Counted from the stretch's first letter, positions 41,502 through 50,886 are shown. The stretch: DNA of 64,000 bases from Kaistella flava (ex Peng et al. 2021) (GCF_015191005.1 NZ_CP040442.1:930001-994000); one strand, 5' to 3'. Notes: generated by a model from the letters alone, not told the origin. Program-made: numbers and translations.

Positions 41502-43512
41502 CCACCGTATTATCAACCATTTCTTTGGTACTATCATCTAATTTAGAGCGAATCGGCAAGAAAAACCGCAGCGGATTTTTCATAAAGTATCTGAAAATTT
41601 CTCTATAAATTTCCTTCACTTCTCCGAAATTCACCTTTCTGGATCGGAAGGCCAAAATCATCGACAAGCCGAAACTCACTGCAAAATTGAAGAATCCGAT
41701 TAGGAATACTGTTCCGAAAGCGATCCAGAAAGTAGCACTGCTCACAGAAAAATCAGCTCCGTAAAGTCCCAAAGCAAAATTCCCAGAAGCAAAAGTAATG
41801 TGACGAATATCTAAATCTAAACCGAGGAAAAGTCCGATTGGACCGGTAACTCCAAGGAAAATACCAAACCAGAAATTCGAAATTATTCCTGCCCAGTTTT
41901 TTGCATAATATTCAGAAAGTCCTTTTGCGATATTTTTTCCAAAGAAATAATTAAGGAAAGGATTTTTTTCAATTCGTTTTGGAATATGGTAAAACACAGA
42001 ACTATTCCCAACATTACCAGAAATAATCCCAGAAATAAATAAGAAAAATCCGGCAATACAAGCATGGAAAATAGCTTTAGACTGAACGGGGTCCAAATCT
42101 CTCAACAATGCGGCAGATTTTTCTATGGCAAAATTCTGTTTAAATATAACATCCATTCCGTAAATAATGGCGAGTGCAATCGGGAAAGCCAATAAAACAT
42201 TTCCCATAAAAGCAATGAATTGAGATCGGAACAATTTGGAAACCAAATGCGCAAAATCAACATAATTTTTACGGGTATTCTCTCCTTCCGAAAGTACTTT
42301 CGCCATCGTTGCCGCCGTCATTGCCGGTTGCTTTGTCGCCAAAGTATAATTCATTAAATAAATCATAATGAATCCCATTGCATAATTAAAAGCATAGTAA
42401 AATGCATGCGAGAAATCACTGCCGGGAATATAACCGTATAATAATTTTAGAACACAAAGTGCGCCTACAATAACTCCACCACCACTCGCTCGCCAAAACA
42501 TACTCATGTAATCTTTGGACGTAGAAGTAATGTAGTGAGAACCGGTTTCTGCAGTGTGATTGGTAATCAGGTGAGATTTCAGCCTGGTACTGTCCGAAAT
42601 CAATTCACGCAAATTATTTTTGTGAGATTTATACTCTAATATCTTGAAAAACAATCTTTTAGAATTTCTAAGAATATCTTCTTCTTTATCAAAAATCATG
42701 ACCGAAAGAATGTCTGACATTCGTTCTAACTGCTGTCTGATTTTCATTAAAGACTGATTGATTTTCCCCGAAATCCCGTACTTAGAAGAGTTTTTGAAAG
42801 CCAAGGCAACAAAATCCAAACATTGCTGCATTAAAACTTTAATCTGCTTATAATTGACATCTTTTGACGTCAAATTAAAATCAGGATTGTCTTTATAACT
42901 TTGATTTAATAGATCGAGCTCATTTTGCATCGCCAAAAACGGATTGTCAAAATTCCGATATTCGGGCGCCATATTCACCACTTGTACGTCCATCGCATTT
43001 CCAATGATACGCCAGGACAGAATATTTAATGAAAATAACAATTCGTTCTTAACACCTGGTTTTAAAATATACCGATCAATATTTAGTAATCTAAAAATCT
43101 CATCCAAACTCTCTTTCGGAAGATTTCTAAAATATTCTAAATCAAGTTTTGGACGCACAGAAACAGTGTCAACCAAATACCAAATGGTTTCTTCATTTTC
43201 AACACTCGGTAAAATTTTATCGAGTAATCTTTTCTTTAATTCTGGATAGAAAGCGTTTTCTGATAAGATATTGGCTTCGGTCAACGAAAGATTGAATGGT
43301 TTTCCTTCAAATAAATTGCGAATATAATATCCAAGATTCTCGGTGACTTCGTGATGTTCTTTTAGAAAATCCAACACTTCATGAAAATCCTCTGAACGAA
43401 TACTTGTAAGCAATTCAATAAGTGGATCCAAAGATTTAGTCTCATTTTTAAAACTAAAATATTTGATCAAAATGGTACTGAAACCTTCTCTATGTCGAAA
43501 AATAAATCCCAT
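41479..43512 (-). CDS. Gcr-type recombinase-family membrane protein
   Basis: The 677-aa protein belongs to the family annotated as gonococcal-type site-specific recombinase. A helical soluble N-terminal half (about 1-330) includes HYITSTSKDYMSMFWRASGG; the C-terminal half has about seven hydrophobic helices with GFFLFISGIISGNVGNSSVF and GVTGPIGLFLGLDLDIRHIT. Despite the family name no recombinase motif is visible and the topology is that of a membrane protein. It lies 18 bases downstream of mtgA on the same strand. Confidence 0.8.
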   Translation of the reverse strand: MGFIFRHREGFSTILIKYFSFKNETKSLDPLIELLTSIRSEDFHEVLDFLKEHHEVTENLGYYIRNLFEGKPFNLSLTEANILSENAFYPELKKRLLDKILPSVENEETIWYLVDTVSVRPKLDLEYFRNLPKESLDEIFRLLNIDRYILKPGVKNELLFSLNILSWRIIGNAMDVQVVNMAPEYRNFDNPFLAMQNELDLLNQSYKDNPDFNLTSKDVNYKQIKVLMQQCLDFVALAFKNSSKYGISGKINQSLMKIRQQLERMSDILSVMIFDKEEDILRNSKRLFFKILEYKSHKNNLRELISDSTRLKSHLITNHTAETGSHYITSTSKDYMSMFWRASGGGVIVGALCVLKLLYGYIPGSDFSHAFYYAFNYAMGFIMIYLMNYTLATKQPAMTAATMAKVLSEGENTRKNYVDFAHLVSKLFRSQFIAFMGNVLLAFPIALAIIYGMDVIFKQNFAIEKSAALLRDLDPVQSKAIFHACIAGFFLFISGIISGNVGNSSVFYHIPKRIEKNPFLNYFFGKNIAKGLSEYYAKNWAGIISNFWFGIFLGVTGPIGLFLGLDLDIRHITFASGNFALGLYGADFSVSSATFWIAFGTVFLIGFFNFAVSFGLSMILAFRSRKVNFGEVKEIYREIFRYFMKNPLRFFLPIRSKLDDSTKEMVDNTVAIKPEDQ

Positions 43513-43530
43513 AATATCGGTAAAGATAAA

Positions 43531-44175
43531 TTATTTAAGCGTGATATTATTCATTTGACGCATAATCCAATTGTGCTTTTTATTAAGATAAGGAGACGGA
43601 TTTTTGGGATCGTATTTCTGAGGATTTGGTAAAATCGTAGCAATCCAGGCGGCTTCACTTTTGGTTAAATCCTTTGCACTTTTATTAAAGTAATATTGTG
43701 AAGCAGCTTCAACACCGAAAACGCCACGGCCCATTTCGATTGAATTCAGGTATCTTTCCAGAATAACATCTTTCCCCCAAACCAATTCGATAATGAAGGT
43801 GTAAACGGCTTCAAAACCTTTTCTGATCCAACTTCTGCCCTGCCAAAGGAAAACATTTTTTGCAGTTTGTTGAGAAATCGTACTTCCGCCACGAATCTTT
43901 TTGCCTTGCTGATTATGTTGCATGGCTTTTTCAATCGCTTTATAATCGAAACCATTATGATCGAAAAAACTTTGATCTTCGGCCGCAATCACCGCCTTTT
44001 TTACATTATTACCCATTTCATCATAAGAAATATAATCTCTTTTCAGTTTTCCATATTCCAGCAAACCACCGATTTGAGTAAAGGTGATGGGCGGATTAAA
44101 GAATTTACCCCAGACAATAAAAAGAATATTTGCCAGGATCAGGATATAGATGAGTCTTTTAATTTTCTTCCACAT
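43531..44175 (-). CDS. mtgA: monofunctional peptidoglycan glycosyltransferase
   Basis: The 214-aa GT51 enzyme polymerises glycan strands from lipid II at the inner membrane. One N-terminal helix (LIYILILANILFIVWG) is followed by the GT51 motifs KAVIAAEDQSFFDHNGFDYK with catalytic Glu, GGSTISQQTAKNVFLWQGRS, RKGFEAVYTFIIELVWGK and LERYLNSIEMGRGVFGVEAA. The ATG at 44175 (MWKKIKRL) is preferred over a TTG at 44190. No transpeptidase domain. Confidence 0.93.
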   Translation of the reverse strand: MWKKIKRLIYILILANILFIVWGKFFNPPITFTQIGGLLEYGKLKRDYISYDEMGNNVKKAVIAAEDQSFFDHNGFDYKAIEKAMQHNQQGKKIRGGSTISQQTAKNVFLWQGRSWIRKGFEAVYTFIIELVWGKDVILERYLNSIEMGRGVFGVEAASQYYFNKSAKDLTKSEAAWIATILPNPQKYDPKNPSPYLNKKHNWIMRQMNNITLK

Positions 44176-44230
44176 AAAATAATCGGTCAATGAGTAAACA
44201 GTTTCAAAGGTGCAAAAATAGAAATAATAT

Positions 44231-45277
44231 TTACTTCAACTCCCTTAAATACGTTAATTGGTAATTTGGTAACAATTCCGGATGAAAAATTTTGATGTAA
44301 TCTTTGATAACCAAATCTGCTCTAACTACTCCACTTTCGAAGTAATCGTTTGATTTGCCATTAGTTCTTCCGGTAATCGTGTACAGTTTACCATTATTAA
44401 AAACCGGAAGTTTGGTGTAATTCGGATTGATCTGCAACAACTCTTTTTTGTATTCATGATTCCCAATATTCACCCAATATTCGGCTTTCTGGCCTTTTGC
44501 AAAAACTTCTTCAAAACTCATTGGAATTGCTTTCGTTTCTTGATTATCAGCATTAATATAAGTGGCGTTGGCATCAGAAATAAACTGGGCTAAATTCGAT
44601 TGGCCACCAGGAAGAAACCATTGATTTCCATACATTTCATTGGCAAGAACAATCGGTTTTGTTGCTGCAGTATTCGCTAAAGTTTTCAAAGAATCATAAC
44701 TTTTCTGAATCTCTTCTACTTTAGTCATTGCATTCTTTTCATTATTAAAGAGTTCCCCAAATACCAATAAATATTTTGATTTTTCTAAAGGATTTTGTTC
44801 TAAATATTCATCCAGGAAAATAATTTCGATTCCGTTTTTCTTTATTAAATCGTATGTATTCTCAAAACTCGCAATATAGTTGGTGAAAATCGCATCAGGT
44901 TTTAAAGCGATAATTTTCTCCAAATTATATTTCTGTTCATTTCCCACATTTTGAATTTTTCCTTCATTGATTAATTGATGAACCCTTTCTGAATAAACAT
45001 ATTCCGGACTGGAAATTCCAATGATGTTTTCTTCTAAACCAAGCTCGGTGAAATATCCAACCAAACTCGCATTGAGCAAAATCACTTTCTTAAAAGGAAG
45101 TTTAGAAGTCGGAATATCATAATTAAACTTCCCAGATTTTAAATGGAAAACATTTGCATCCCTTTTAAACTGGACATTTTCTGAGACGATTTGCCAATCT
45201 TCGGAACTTGTTTTAATTTCTTTTTTACATGAAAAAAGAAGAAAAAATGATAATAAAGTAAAAAAAGTTGATTTCAT
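44231..45277 (-). CDS. ABC-type metal-chelate substrate-binding lipoprotein
   Basis: The 348-aa lipoprotein (lipobox LFSC, Cys17) has the helical-backbone binding fold of BtuF/FepB/HmuT: KVILLNASLVGYFTELGLEE, NIIGISSPEYV, the long backbone helix around NLEKIIALKPDAIFTNYIAS and a C-terminal domain with MYGNQWFLPGGQSNLAQFIS. Ligand may be ferric siderophore, haem or cobalamin; the window has no permease gene to decide. A cobalamin role would fit the B12-dependent nrdJ but is speculation. Single gene. Confidence 0.85.
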   Translation of the reverse strand: MKSTFFTLLSFFLLFSCKKEIKTSSEDWQIVSENVQFKRDANVFHLKSGKFNYDIPTSKLPFKKVILLNASLVGYFTELGLEENIIGISSPEYVYSERVHQLINEGKIQNVGNEQKYNLEKIIALKPDAIFTNYIASFENTYDLIKKNGIEIIFLDEYLEQNPLEKSKYLLVFGELFNNEKNAMTKVEEIQKSYDSLKTLANTAATKPIVLANEMYGNQWFLPGGQSNLAQFISDANATYINADNQETKAIPMSFEEVFAKGQKAEYWVNIGNHEYKKELLQINPNYTKLPVFNNGKLYTITGRTNGKSNDYFESGVVRADLVIKDYIKIFHPELLPNYQLTYLRELK

Positions 45278-45279
45278 TA

Positions 45280-45309
45280 TTGGAGAGGAATAAAAAATTG
45301 TTATATTTG
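45280..45309 (+). promoter_or_regulatory. tRNA-Arg promoter
   Basis: TTG (45280-45282), 19 bases, then TATATTTG (45302-45309) match the Bacteroidota consensus exactly; the tRNA begins 15 bases after the -7 element. Confidence 0.75.
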
Positions 45310-45323
45310 CACACCGAAAAACA

Positions 45324-45397
45324 GGCCTCGTGGCGCAACTGAATAGCGCACCTGATTACGGCTCAGGAGGTTACTGGTTTGAATCCAGTCGAGGTCA
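45324..45397 (+). tRNA. tRNA-Arg (anticodon ACG)
   Basis: The 74-base cloverleaf has acceptor stem GGCCTCG with CGAGGTC (one G:U), D-arm GGCGCAACTGAATAGCGC, anticodon arm CCTGA-TTACGGC-TCAGG with anticodon ACG, and T-arm ACTGGTTTGAATCCAGT. ACG is expected to be edited to ICG and read CGU/CGC/CGA. The 3' CCA is not encoded. A terminator follows three bases later. Confidence 0.96.
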
Positions 45398-45400
45398 CTA

Positions 45401-45428
45401 AAAACCTAGCATTTGCTAGGTTTTTTTT
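45401..45428. terminator. shared terminator of tRNA-Arg and prmA
   Basis: AAAACCTAGC (45401-45410), loop ATTT, GCTAGGTTTT (45415-45424) and a T-run. Read on the other strand it ends with AAAACC/T-run symmetry and lies against the prmA stop, so it can serve both convergent transcripts. Confidence 0.85.
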
Positions 45429-46254
45429 ATTTCTCTAATAGTAAAGAAACCCACTCTTCTCTCTGTAATTTCTTTTTCAAAATTAATTTTTGTTCCGTAC
45501 AAACTTCCAGAATATCATCTACATCGAAGAAACATAAGCCAGAAAGCAATAATTGTCCGCCATTATTTAAAACTGAAACATAAGTTGGAATATCTGAAAT
45601 TAGAATATTTCTGTTGATGTTTGCTAAAATAATATCGAACTTTTCTTTTCCTAAATTATCGGCAGTTCCTTGAGAGATTTCTAATTGTACATTATTTCTT
45701 GCTGCGTTTTCAATCGAGTTTTCTACGGACCATTCATCAATATCAATGGCTACGGTTTTTCCTGCACCTTGTTGTTTGGCAAAAATGGCTAAAACAGAAG
45801 TTCCGCAACCCATATCCAAAACGGTTTTATTTTCGAAATTCATGTCGAGCATTTGCTGAATCATCAAATAAGTTGTGGCATGATGACCAGTTCCGAAAGA
45901 CATTTTTGGCTGAATGATAATTTCGTGAGGTAAGTTTTGATTCGGATGAAATTCGGCACGAATGGAAACTTGATCTTCAATATTAATGGGTGAAAAGTTT
46001 TTTTCCCACTCTTCATTCCAGTTGATATTCGGCATTTCTTTGAAAGTATAAGAAATGTTGATTTCAGGATTCTGAAGTAATTGCACTTCTTTCAGGTCTT
46101 CTTCTTTGAATAATTCTGTTTGAATGTAGCCTAAAATCCCGTCGTGCTCTTCAGTAAAACTATCGAAACCGATTTCGATGAGTTCTGCCATTAAGATTTC
46201 GTTCCAGGGTTGTAGTGGCTGTATTTTGAAATTAAATTCCAGGTAATTTTGCAT
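45427..46254 (-). CDS. prmA: ribosomal protein L11 methyltransferase
   Basis: The 275-aa SAM-dependent enzyme trimethylates ribosomal protein L11. The N-terminal substrate domain (residues 1-90) precedes the Rossmann domain: SFGTGHHATTYLMIQQMLDM, VLDMGCGTSVLAIFAKQQGA (motif I), KFDIILANINRNIL with the NxN-type motif, and GGQLLLSGL. These are diagnostic PrmA motifs. Single gene. Confidence 0.94.
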   Translation of the reverse strand: MQNYLEFNFKIQPLQPWNEILMAELIEIGFDSFTEEHDGILGYIQTELFKEEDLKEVQLLQNPEINISYTFKEMPNINWNEEWEKNFSPINIEDQVSIRAEFHPNQNLPHEIIIQPKMSFGTGHHATTYLMIQQMLDMNFENKTVLDMGCGTSVLAIFAKQQGAGKTVAIDIDEWSVENSIENAARNNVQLEISQGTADNLGKEKFDIILANINRNILISDIPTYVSVLNNGGQLLLSGLCFFDVDDILEVCTEQKLILKKKLQREEWVSLLLEK

Positions 46255-46354
46255 GCTTATTTTTTTGCAAAAATAAGGTTTTTAAGCCGAATCTATCTCG
46301 ATAAAATTGACCTGAGAAATAGGTACTCTAATACCTGTTATTTTAGAACGAAAA

Positions 46355-47476
46355 TTAATACTTCCTGATCTGTACACAGGAAACACTTTTAATTTTTAGT
46401 TTTCTACCGACTTTTTTCAGTAAGCCAGTGTCAGCATTTCTCTTAAAAACTACCACATCTCCACTTACAGAATTAGTGGCAATAAGAAATTTCCCGGATT
46501 CGTCAATTGCAAATACCCGTGGATGTTTACCTAAAGTAGATTGATAGCCAGCACTTTTCAAAGTTCCATTTTCCTGAATTTTAAAAATTGCGATGTTATT
46601 TTCATTCCCTCTATTTGAAGCGTACAAAAATTTCCCATCAGGTGAAATGTGAATATCAGAACTTTCGAAATTATCTTTGTATTTCTCGGAATGGGAATTT
46701 ATTCGCTGAATGCTTTCTAATTTTCCGTTTTCGTATTGATAAGCATTTACAGTTCCCGTTAATTCTTCAATGCAGTAAGCAAATTGTAAGGTTGGATGAA
46801 AGGTAAAATGTCTCGGTCCGCTTCCTAAAGTTGATTGAATAAAAGGTACTTTGGCAATTTCCAAGGGTTTGGTTTTTTCGTTTTCAAACTTATATGTTCT
46901 AATTTTATCTGCACCCAAATCCGGAAAAAATATATAATCAAAGTTCGGCGAAAAAACGGCTGAATGAATATGCGAGCGACTTTGCCTTTCCTTGTTTACA
47001 CTTCCTTCATCAAAGTGAAAATTTTGAGCCATTGGTGCTATAACTCCGTTTTCGGTAATAGGATAAACCGAAATACTTCCTTCGGTGTAGTTTCCATTTA
47101 TGAGCCATTTTCCATTTTTGTGAACCGTCAAATACATTGGGTTTTCTCCACCACTTTTCTGACTGTTTATAAAAGTCAACGTTTTATTTTTAGGACTAAA
47201 TTCAAAACTGCTTACACTTCCCGCGTTTGGAGTTTTACTTTCTGTACAGGCAAAGAGATATTTTCCGTCAGTGGACAAAGTTAGAAATGAAGGATTAAGA
47301 ATATTTTTTACAGTGGTGATCTTAGACAGTTTTCCGCTCACGGTATCTAACTGATAGACGTAAATTCCTTCTGTGTTTTTGTCTCTATTAAATTAACCCA
47401 TAAACAGGTAAGTGTTTTGAGAAAATAAATTTAAAGAACTCAGAATAAGTAACAAGAAGGTGAATTGCTTTTTCAA
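46355..47476 (-). pseudogene. lactonase (6-phosphogluconolactonase-like beta-propeller) with premature stop
   Basis: From a TTG at 47476 the frame reads KKQFTFLLLILSSLNLFSQ (signal peptide), NTYLFMG, then TAA (47393-47395), then FNRDKNTEGIYVYQLDTVSG and an intact 328-residue remainder to 46355. The remainder is a seven-bladed lactonase-family propeller: SRSHIHSAVFSPNFDYIFFP, LGSGPRHFTFHPTLQFAYCI, IHISPDGKFLYASNRGNENN, LGKHPRVFAIDESGKFLIAT. The stop separates the signal peptide and first strand from the body. A GTG at 47341 could start a truncated cytosolic form, but blade 1 would be incomplete. Probably inactive or very recently broken. Confidence 0.75.
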
Positions 47477-47530
47477 TCTGTTGTTTTAAAATTTAGAACA
47501 AAATAAATAATTTTGTTTTTAAAGAAGGTT

Positions 47531-47628
47531 GCGCCCCGGATTGAACGGCATGTTTGAGCTCTTTTTTTAAGCAAAGGCAACAAGCGGCTGCAAAAAAAAA
47601 GCGAGTAGTGAAAGCCGGAAAAGGCGTC
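47531..47628 (+). ncRNA. Flavo-1-like structured element, copy B
   Basis: GCGCCCCGGATTGAACGGCA, then GAGCTC and a T-run, then an A-run, GCGAGTAGTGAAAGCCGG and GGCGTCC. GCGCC (47531-47535) can pair with GGCGT (47623-47627), CCGG (47536-47539) with CCGG (47615-47618), and the T-run with the A-run. Same order of words as copies A (26139) and C (60875). It lies in the gap between the lactonase and GT2 genes. The Rfam family is not verified. Confidence 0.45.
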
Positions 47629-47650
47629 CAAAAAACAATTATTAAATAAA

Positions 47651-47700
47651 GCCTTTCGACGAAGTCAATTGTGCGCCCTGAACTTCGACAAGCTCAGCTT
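47651..47700. repeat. dispersed CTTCGACAAGCTCAG-type repeat
   Basis: GCCTTTCGACGAAGTCAATT, then CCCTGAACTTCGACAAGCTC and AGCTT. The core TTCGACAAGCTCA is identical to that inside Flavo-1-like copy A, and TTCGAC recurs in the macroglobulin-gene insertion. Confidence 0.5.
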
Positions 47701-47704
47701 GAAA

Positions 47705-48706
47705 TTACTGTTTATGAAAATGGGAAGGAAATGCATCTTCAGGTTTTTGGCGGAAAACATTGAGCAAAATCCATGATTTCAGGAAGCCGTAACCGTAGGA
47801 AAACATTTGGATATAGGTCGCCATAATCGCCATTGCAGCGATGCTGACGTTTCTGGTTTTGTACAAAGCGTGGAAGAAAACGATGAAGGTGTAAAGTCCG
47901 TAAAAACCTAAAATGAGGCCTTTTTGGAAGAAAAAATATTCGATAAATCCGAGGAAATAGCCCAACAAAAAGAGCGATGGAAACGCGAAAGAGATCTTCA
48001 CATATTTCGGGTGGCGCTGATTAAGAATCGGGCGCGCACAACCGAATTGATAGACTTGTTTGGAGAATTTTCCGAAGTCAACGCGACGTTTATGATAAAC
48101 GCCGATATCGTCGAAAAACGCCGTCGTAAAGCCATTTTCCCAAAGTCGCATTGAAAGATCCGGATCTTCGCCAATGCGCATTTCTGAAAAACCACCGACT
48201 TTTTCAAAAGCCGATTTTCGAACGCCCATATTAAAACTTCTGGGTTGAAATTTAGTCACCGCCTTCTTATTACCACGAATTCCGCCCGTTGTAAAAACGG
48301 AAGTCATGGAATAGGAAATCGCTTTTTGCATGAGATTAAAGCCTTTGTGAGCCTTATCCGCACCACCAAAAGCATCACATGGAATTTCGGAAATGTTCTT
48401 CTTTATATTTTGAATAAAATCAGTCTCGACAATCACATCGGAATCGACGAAAACTAGCCAGTCATTTTTGGCTCTTCTGGCTCCGTAATTTCGTGATAAG
48501 CCCGGACCGGAATTGTCTTTTCGAAAAAATTCTATAGTTAAACTTTCGTTGAATAATTCGGCAGTTGGACGCAAATTAAGAATCGAACCATCGTCAACAA
48601 TAATCACCTCAAAGTCTTTATCTGTTTGATGTGATAAAGAATTGAGCAACTCAAAAAGTTCGTCTTTTCGGTTGTAGATGGCGATGATTATTGAAATTGA
48701 CTGCAT
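47705..48706 (-). CDS. GT2-family glycosyltransferase
   Basis: The 333-aa protein has an N-terminal GT-A domain: SIIIAIYNRKDELFELLNSL, VIIVDDGS, WLVFVDSDVIVETDFIQNI (DxD) and MRIGEDPDLSMRLWENGFTT (catalytic ED). The last 110 residues contain two or three membrane helices (FLLGYFLGFIEYFFFQKG and following). It probably adds a sugar to an envelope glycan; the acceptor is unknown. No other sugar gene is adjacent. Confidence 0.88.
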   Translation of the reverse strand: MQSISIIIAIYNRKDELFELLNSLSHQTDKDFEVIIVDDGSILNLRPTAELFNESLTIEFFRKDNSGPGLSRNYGARRAKNDWLVFVDSDVIVETDFIQNIKKNISEIPCDAFGGADKAHKGFNLMQKAISYSMTSVFTTGGIRGNKKAVTKFQPRSFNMGVRKSAFEKVGGFSEMRIGEDPDLSMRLWENGFTTAFFDDIGVYHKRRVDFGKFSKQVYQFGCARPILNQRHPKYVKISFAFPSLFLLGYFLGFIEYFFFQKGLILGFYGLYTFIVFFHALYKTRNVSIAAMAIMATYIQMFSYGYGFLKSWILLNVFRQKPEDAFPSHFHKQ

Positions 48707-48714
48707 AGTTTATT

Positions 48715-48778
48715 TAACCACAAAAGGCACAAAAGTTTTATTTCTAAAAATTTCCCAAAAGTTCAAAAAAGAAAATGG
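48715..48778. repeat. MITE-like element, half copy B
   Basis: AACCACAAAAGGCACAAAAG with TTTTATTTCTAAAAA matches the left half of the elements at 28619 and 62166; the right half is missing, replaced by the 3' end of the RlmL-type gene region. Confidence 0.45.
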
Positions 48779-48784
48779 AATTGT

Positions 48785-49960
48785 TTAACTATCTCCTTCT
48801 CTCCCTTCTAATTTGTGAATCTTTTTCGTTCCTTCATACATTTCGTATTGCATAAAACGGCATTCTAATTTTCCGTTGAATAGTTTGATTTTACGTGAAG
48901 GTCTTAATCCTACTCTTTTCAATGAATCTAAATCTGAAGAAATTAACCAAGCCAAAGTATTTGGATAGTTTTTCTTAAAGGTATCTCCTATTTTAGCGTA
49001 AAACTCGTCATCGTTAATTACAATTCTTTCATCATATGGAGGATTGAAAACCATCATTAATGGGAACAATTCTTTTTTAGACTCAAAGAAATCCTGGTGT
49101 TTTACTTCGATTACATCTTCCATTTCGGCAGATTCGATATTGATTCTTGCAGCGTGAAGCATATCCGAATCGATATCGTAACCAACAATTTTTCCGGTGA
49201 ATTCTTTTACCCGATTAAGACGAACTTCTTTAATTGTTTTGAACAATTCTTCGTCGTAATTTAACCAGTTTTGGAATCCGAATCTTCTACGGAAAGTTTG
49301 GGCTGGTAAATCCATCGCAATCATAGCTGCTTCGATTAATAAGGTTCCCGAACCGCACATTGGATCCAGGAAATTTCCTTTTCCATCCCAACCTGCTAAT
49401 TGTAACATTCCGGAAGCAAGCACTTCATTCAATGGCGCTTCACCCTGTTCTTTTCTGTACCCTCTTTTAAATAAAGGATCTCCAGAAGAATCCAAAGAAA
49501 CAGTTACCAATTCCCGGTCGATGTGAAGATGAATTTTGATATCTGGATCCTGCGTATCAACGCTCGGTCTTTTATTAAATTTGAATTTAAAATAATCAAC
49601 GATGGCGTCCTTCATTTTTTGAGCCATGAATTGAGAATGCGAAAAACGCTCAGAATAAATCGTGGTATCGATTGCAAAACTTTGATCAACCGTCATATAT
49701 TCTTCCCATGGAAAATCGAAAAGTTTATCGTAGAAACGGTTTTCATCCCAAGCTTTGAAAGTCAAAACTGGAACTAAAATTTTCAACGCCGTTCTGGCTG
49801 AGTAATTAATTTTGTAAAGAAACCCCAAATCTCCCTCGCAGTTAACCGCACGGTTTTTTACTTCGACATTGGTTCCGCCGAGTTTTCTGATTTCTTCTGC
49901 TAAAATTTCTTCGAGTCCGAAAAACGTTTTAATCTGTATTTTTAAATTTTCTGTATCCAT
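48785..49960 (-). CDS. THUMP-domain rRNA methyltransferase (RlmL N-half type)
   Basis: The 391-aa protein has an N-terminal ferredoxin-like/THUMP RNA-binding region (about 1-160) and a Rossmann methyltransferase domain: GKGNFLDPMCGSGTLLIEAA (motif I, about 195-215), IVGYDIDSDMLHAARINIES and MMVFNPPYDERI with the NPPY motif that positions the base. It corresponds to the m2G2445 half of E. coli RlmL without the RlmK half; exact rRNA site not proven here. Confidence 0.9.
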   Translation of the reverse strand: MDTENLKIQIKTFFGLEEILAEEIRKLGGTNVEVKNRAVNCEGDLGFLYKINYSARTALKILVPVLTFKAWDENRFYDKLFDFPWEEYMTVDQSFAIDTTIYSERFSHSQFMAQKMKDAIVDYFKFKFNKRPSVDTQDPDIKIHLHIDRELVTVSLDSSGDPLFKRGYRKEQGEAPLNEVLASGMLQLAGWDGKGNFLDPMCGSGTLLIEAAMIAMDLPAQTFRRRFGFQNWLNYDEELFKTIKEVRLNRVKEFTGKIVGYDIDSDMLHAARINIESAEMEDVIEVKHQDFFESKKELFPLMMVFNPPYDERIVINDDEFYAKIGDTFKKNYPNTLAWLISSDLDSLKRVGLRPSRKIKLFNGKLECRFMQYEMYEGTKKIHKLEGREGDS

Positions 49961-50115
49961 ATATTGGTGACCAACAATTTGTTGATATTTATTAATTGCG
50001 AATTGCGTTTATTTTTAAAGTATCAAAAATGACAAAGTTGAAATTTTACTTTTTAGAATATGATCTTCAAAAGAAATCTTTTCAAAACTTATCGTTTTAG
50101 AAATGCAAATTTAGT

Positions 50116-50123
50116 TATTTTTG
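50116..50123 (+). promoter_or_regulatory. -7 element just before a start codon
   Basis: TATTTTTG matches TAnnTTTG and lies only four bases before the ATG at 50128. If used, transcription would begin at or near the A of ATG, giving a leaderless mRNA. Confidence 0.4.
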
Positions 50124-50127
50124 CAGA

Positions 50128-50874
50128 ATGGCATGGTTTGAAACTTGGTTTGATACTCCTTATTATCATATTCTTTATAAAGACAGAGATTTTGCAGAAG
50201 CAGAAAATTTTATTACTCTATTAATCAACTACTTAAATATTCAGAAAGATTCGAAAATAATCGACTTGGCTTGTGGAAAAGGCAGACATTCTGTTTTTTT
50301 GAACAAATTAGGTTACCAAGTTTTGGGTTTGGATTTATCTCATCAGAGCATTGATCATAATAAACAGTTCGAAAATTCGGATTTAAAATTTGAAGTTCAC
50401 GATATGCGGAATGAAATTTTTCCAGAAATATCAGCTGAAAAAGTAGATGCAGTTTTAAATCTTTTTACCAGTTTCGGCTATTTTGAAGATGAAAATGATG
50501 ATCGAAAAGTTTTTCAGTCGATTTCAAATGTTATGAAAGACAACGGTTATTTTGTTTTGGATTTCCTGAATGCAAAATGGGTGGAAAATACTTTAATTGA
50601 AGAAGATAAAACTTCGAAAGAAGGAATTGATTTTACAATTAAAAAGAAAATTGAAGATCAGCACGTTATTAAAGATATTACATTTAATGATGACGGAAAG
50701 GATTATCATTTTTTTGAAAAAGTGAAATTACACACCTTAGACGAAATCAACAGTTACGCTGAAGAATTTGGTTTTGAAAGAGTTCAAATTTTCGGTGATT
50801 ATCATTTAAATGAATTCGATTTAGAAACGTCACCACGTTGTATTAATGTTTTTAAAAAGAAAAGCGACAACTAA
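50128..50874 (+). CDS. class I SAM-dependent methyltransferase
   Basis: The 248-aa protein starts MAWFETWFDTPYYHILYKDR, a block conserved in a Bacteroidota methyltransferase family, and has motif I KIIDLACGKGRHSVFLNKLG, VLGLDLSHQS, and VDAVLNLFTSFGYFEDENDD at motif IV. Substrate unknown. The ZIP transporter gene starts 12 bases after its stop, suggesting co-transcription. Confidence 0.88.
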   Translation: MAWFETWFDTPYYHILYKDRDFAEAENFITLLINYLNIQKDSKIIDLACGKGRHSVFLNKLGYQVLGLDLSHQSIDHNKQFENSDLKFEVHDMRNEIFPEISAEKVDAVLNLFTSFGYFEDENDDRKVFQSISNVMKDNGYFVLDFLNAKWVENTLIEEDKTSKEGIDFTIKKKIEDQHVIKDITFNDDGKDYHFFEKVKLHTLDEINSYAEEFGFERVQIFGDYHLNEFDLETSPRCINVFKKKSDN

Positions 50875-50886
50875 ACCGATTGAGTT

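Noticed and set aside
41479..43512. A functional site-specific recombinase
   Set aside because: Although the family carries that name, no tyrosine or serine recombinase motif is visible and the C-terminal half is membrane-spanning.
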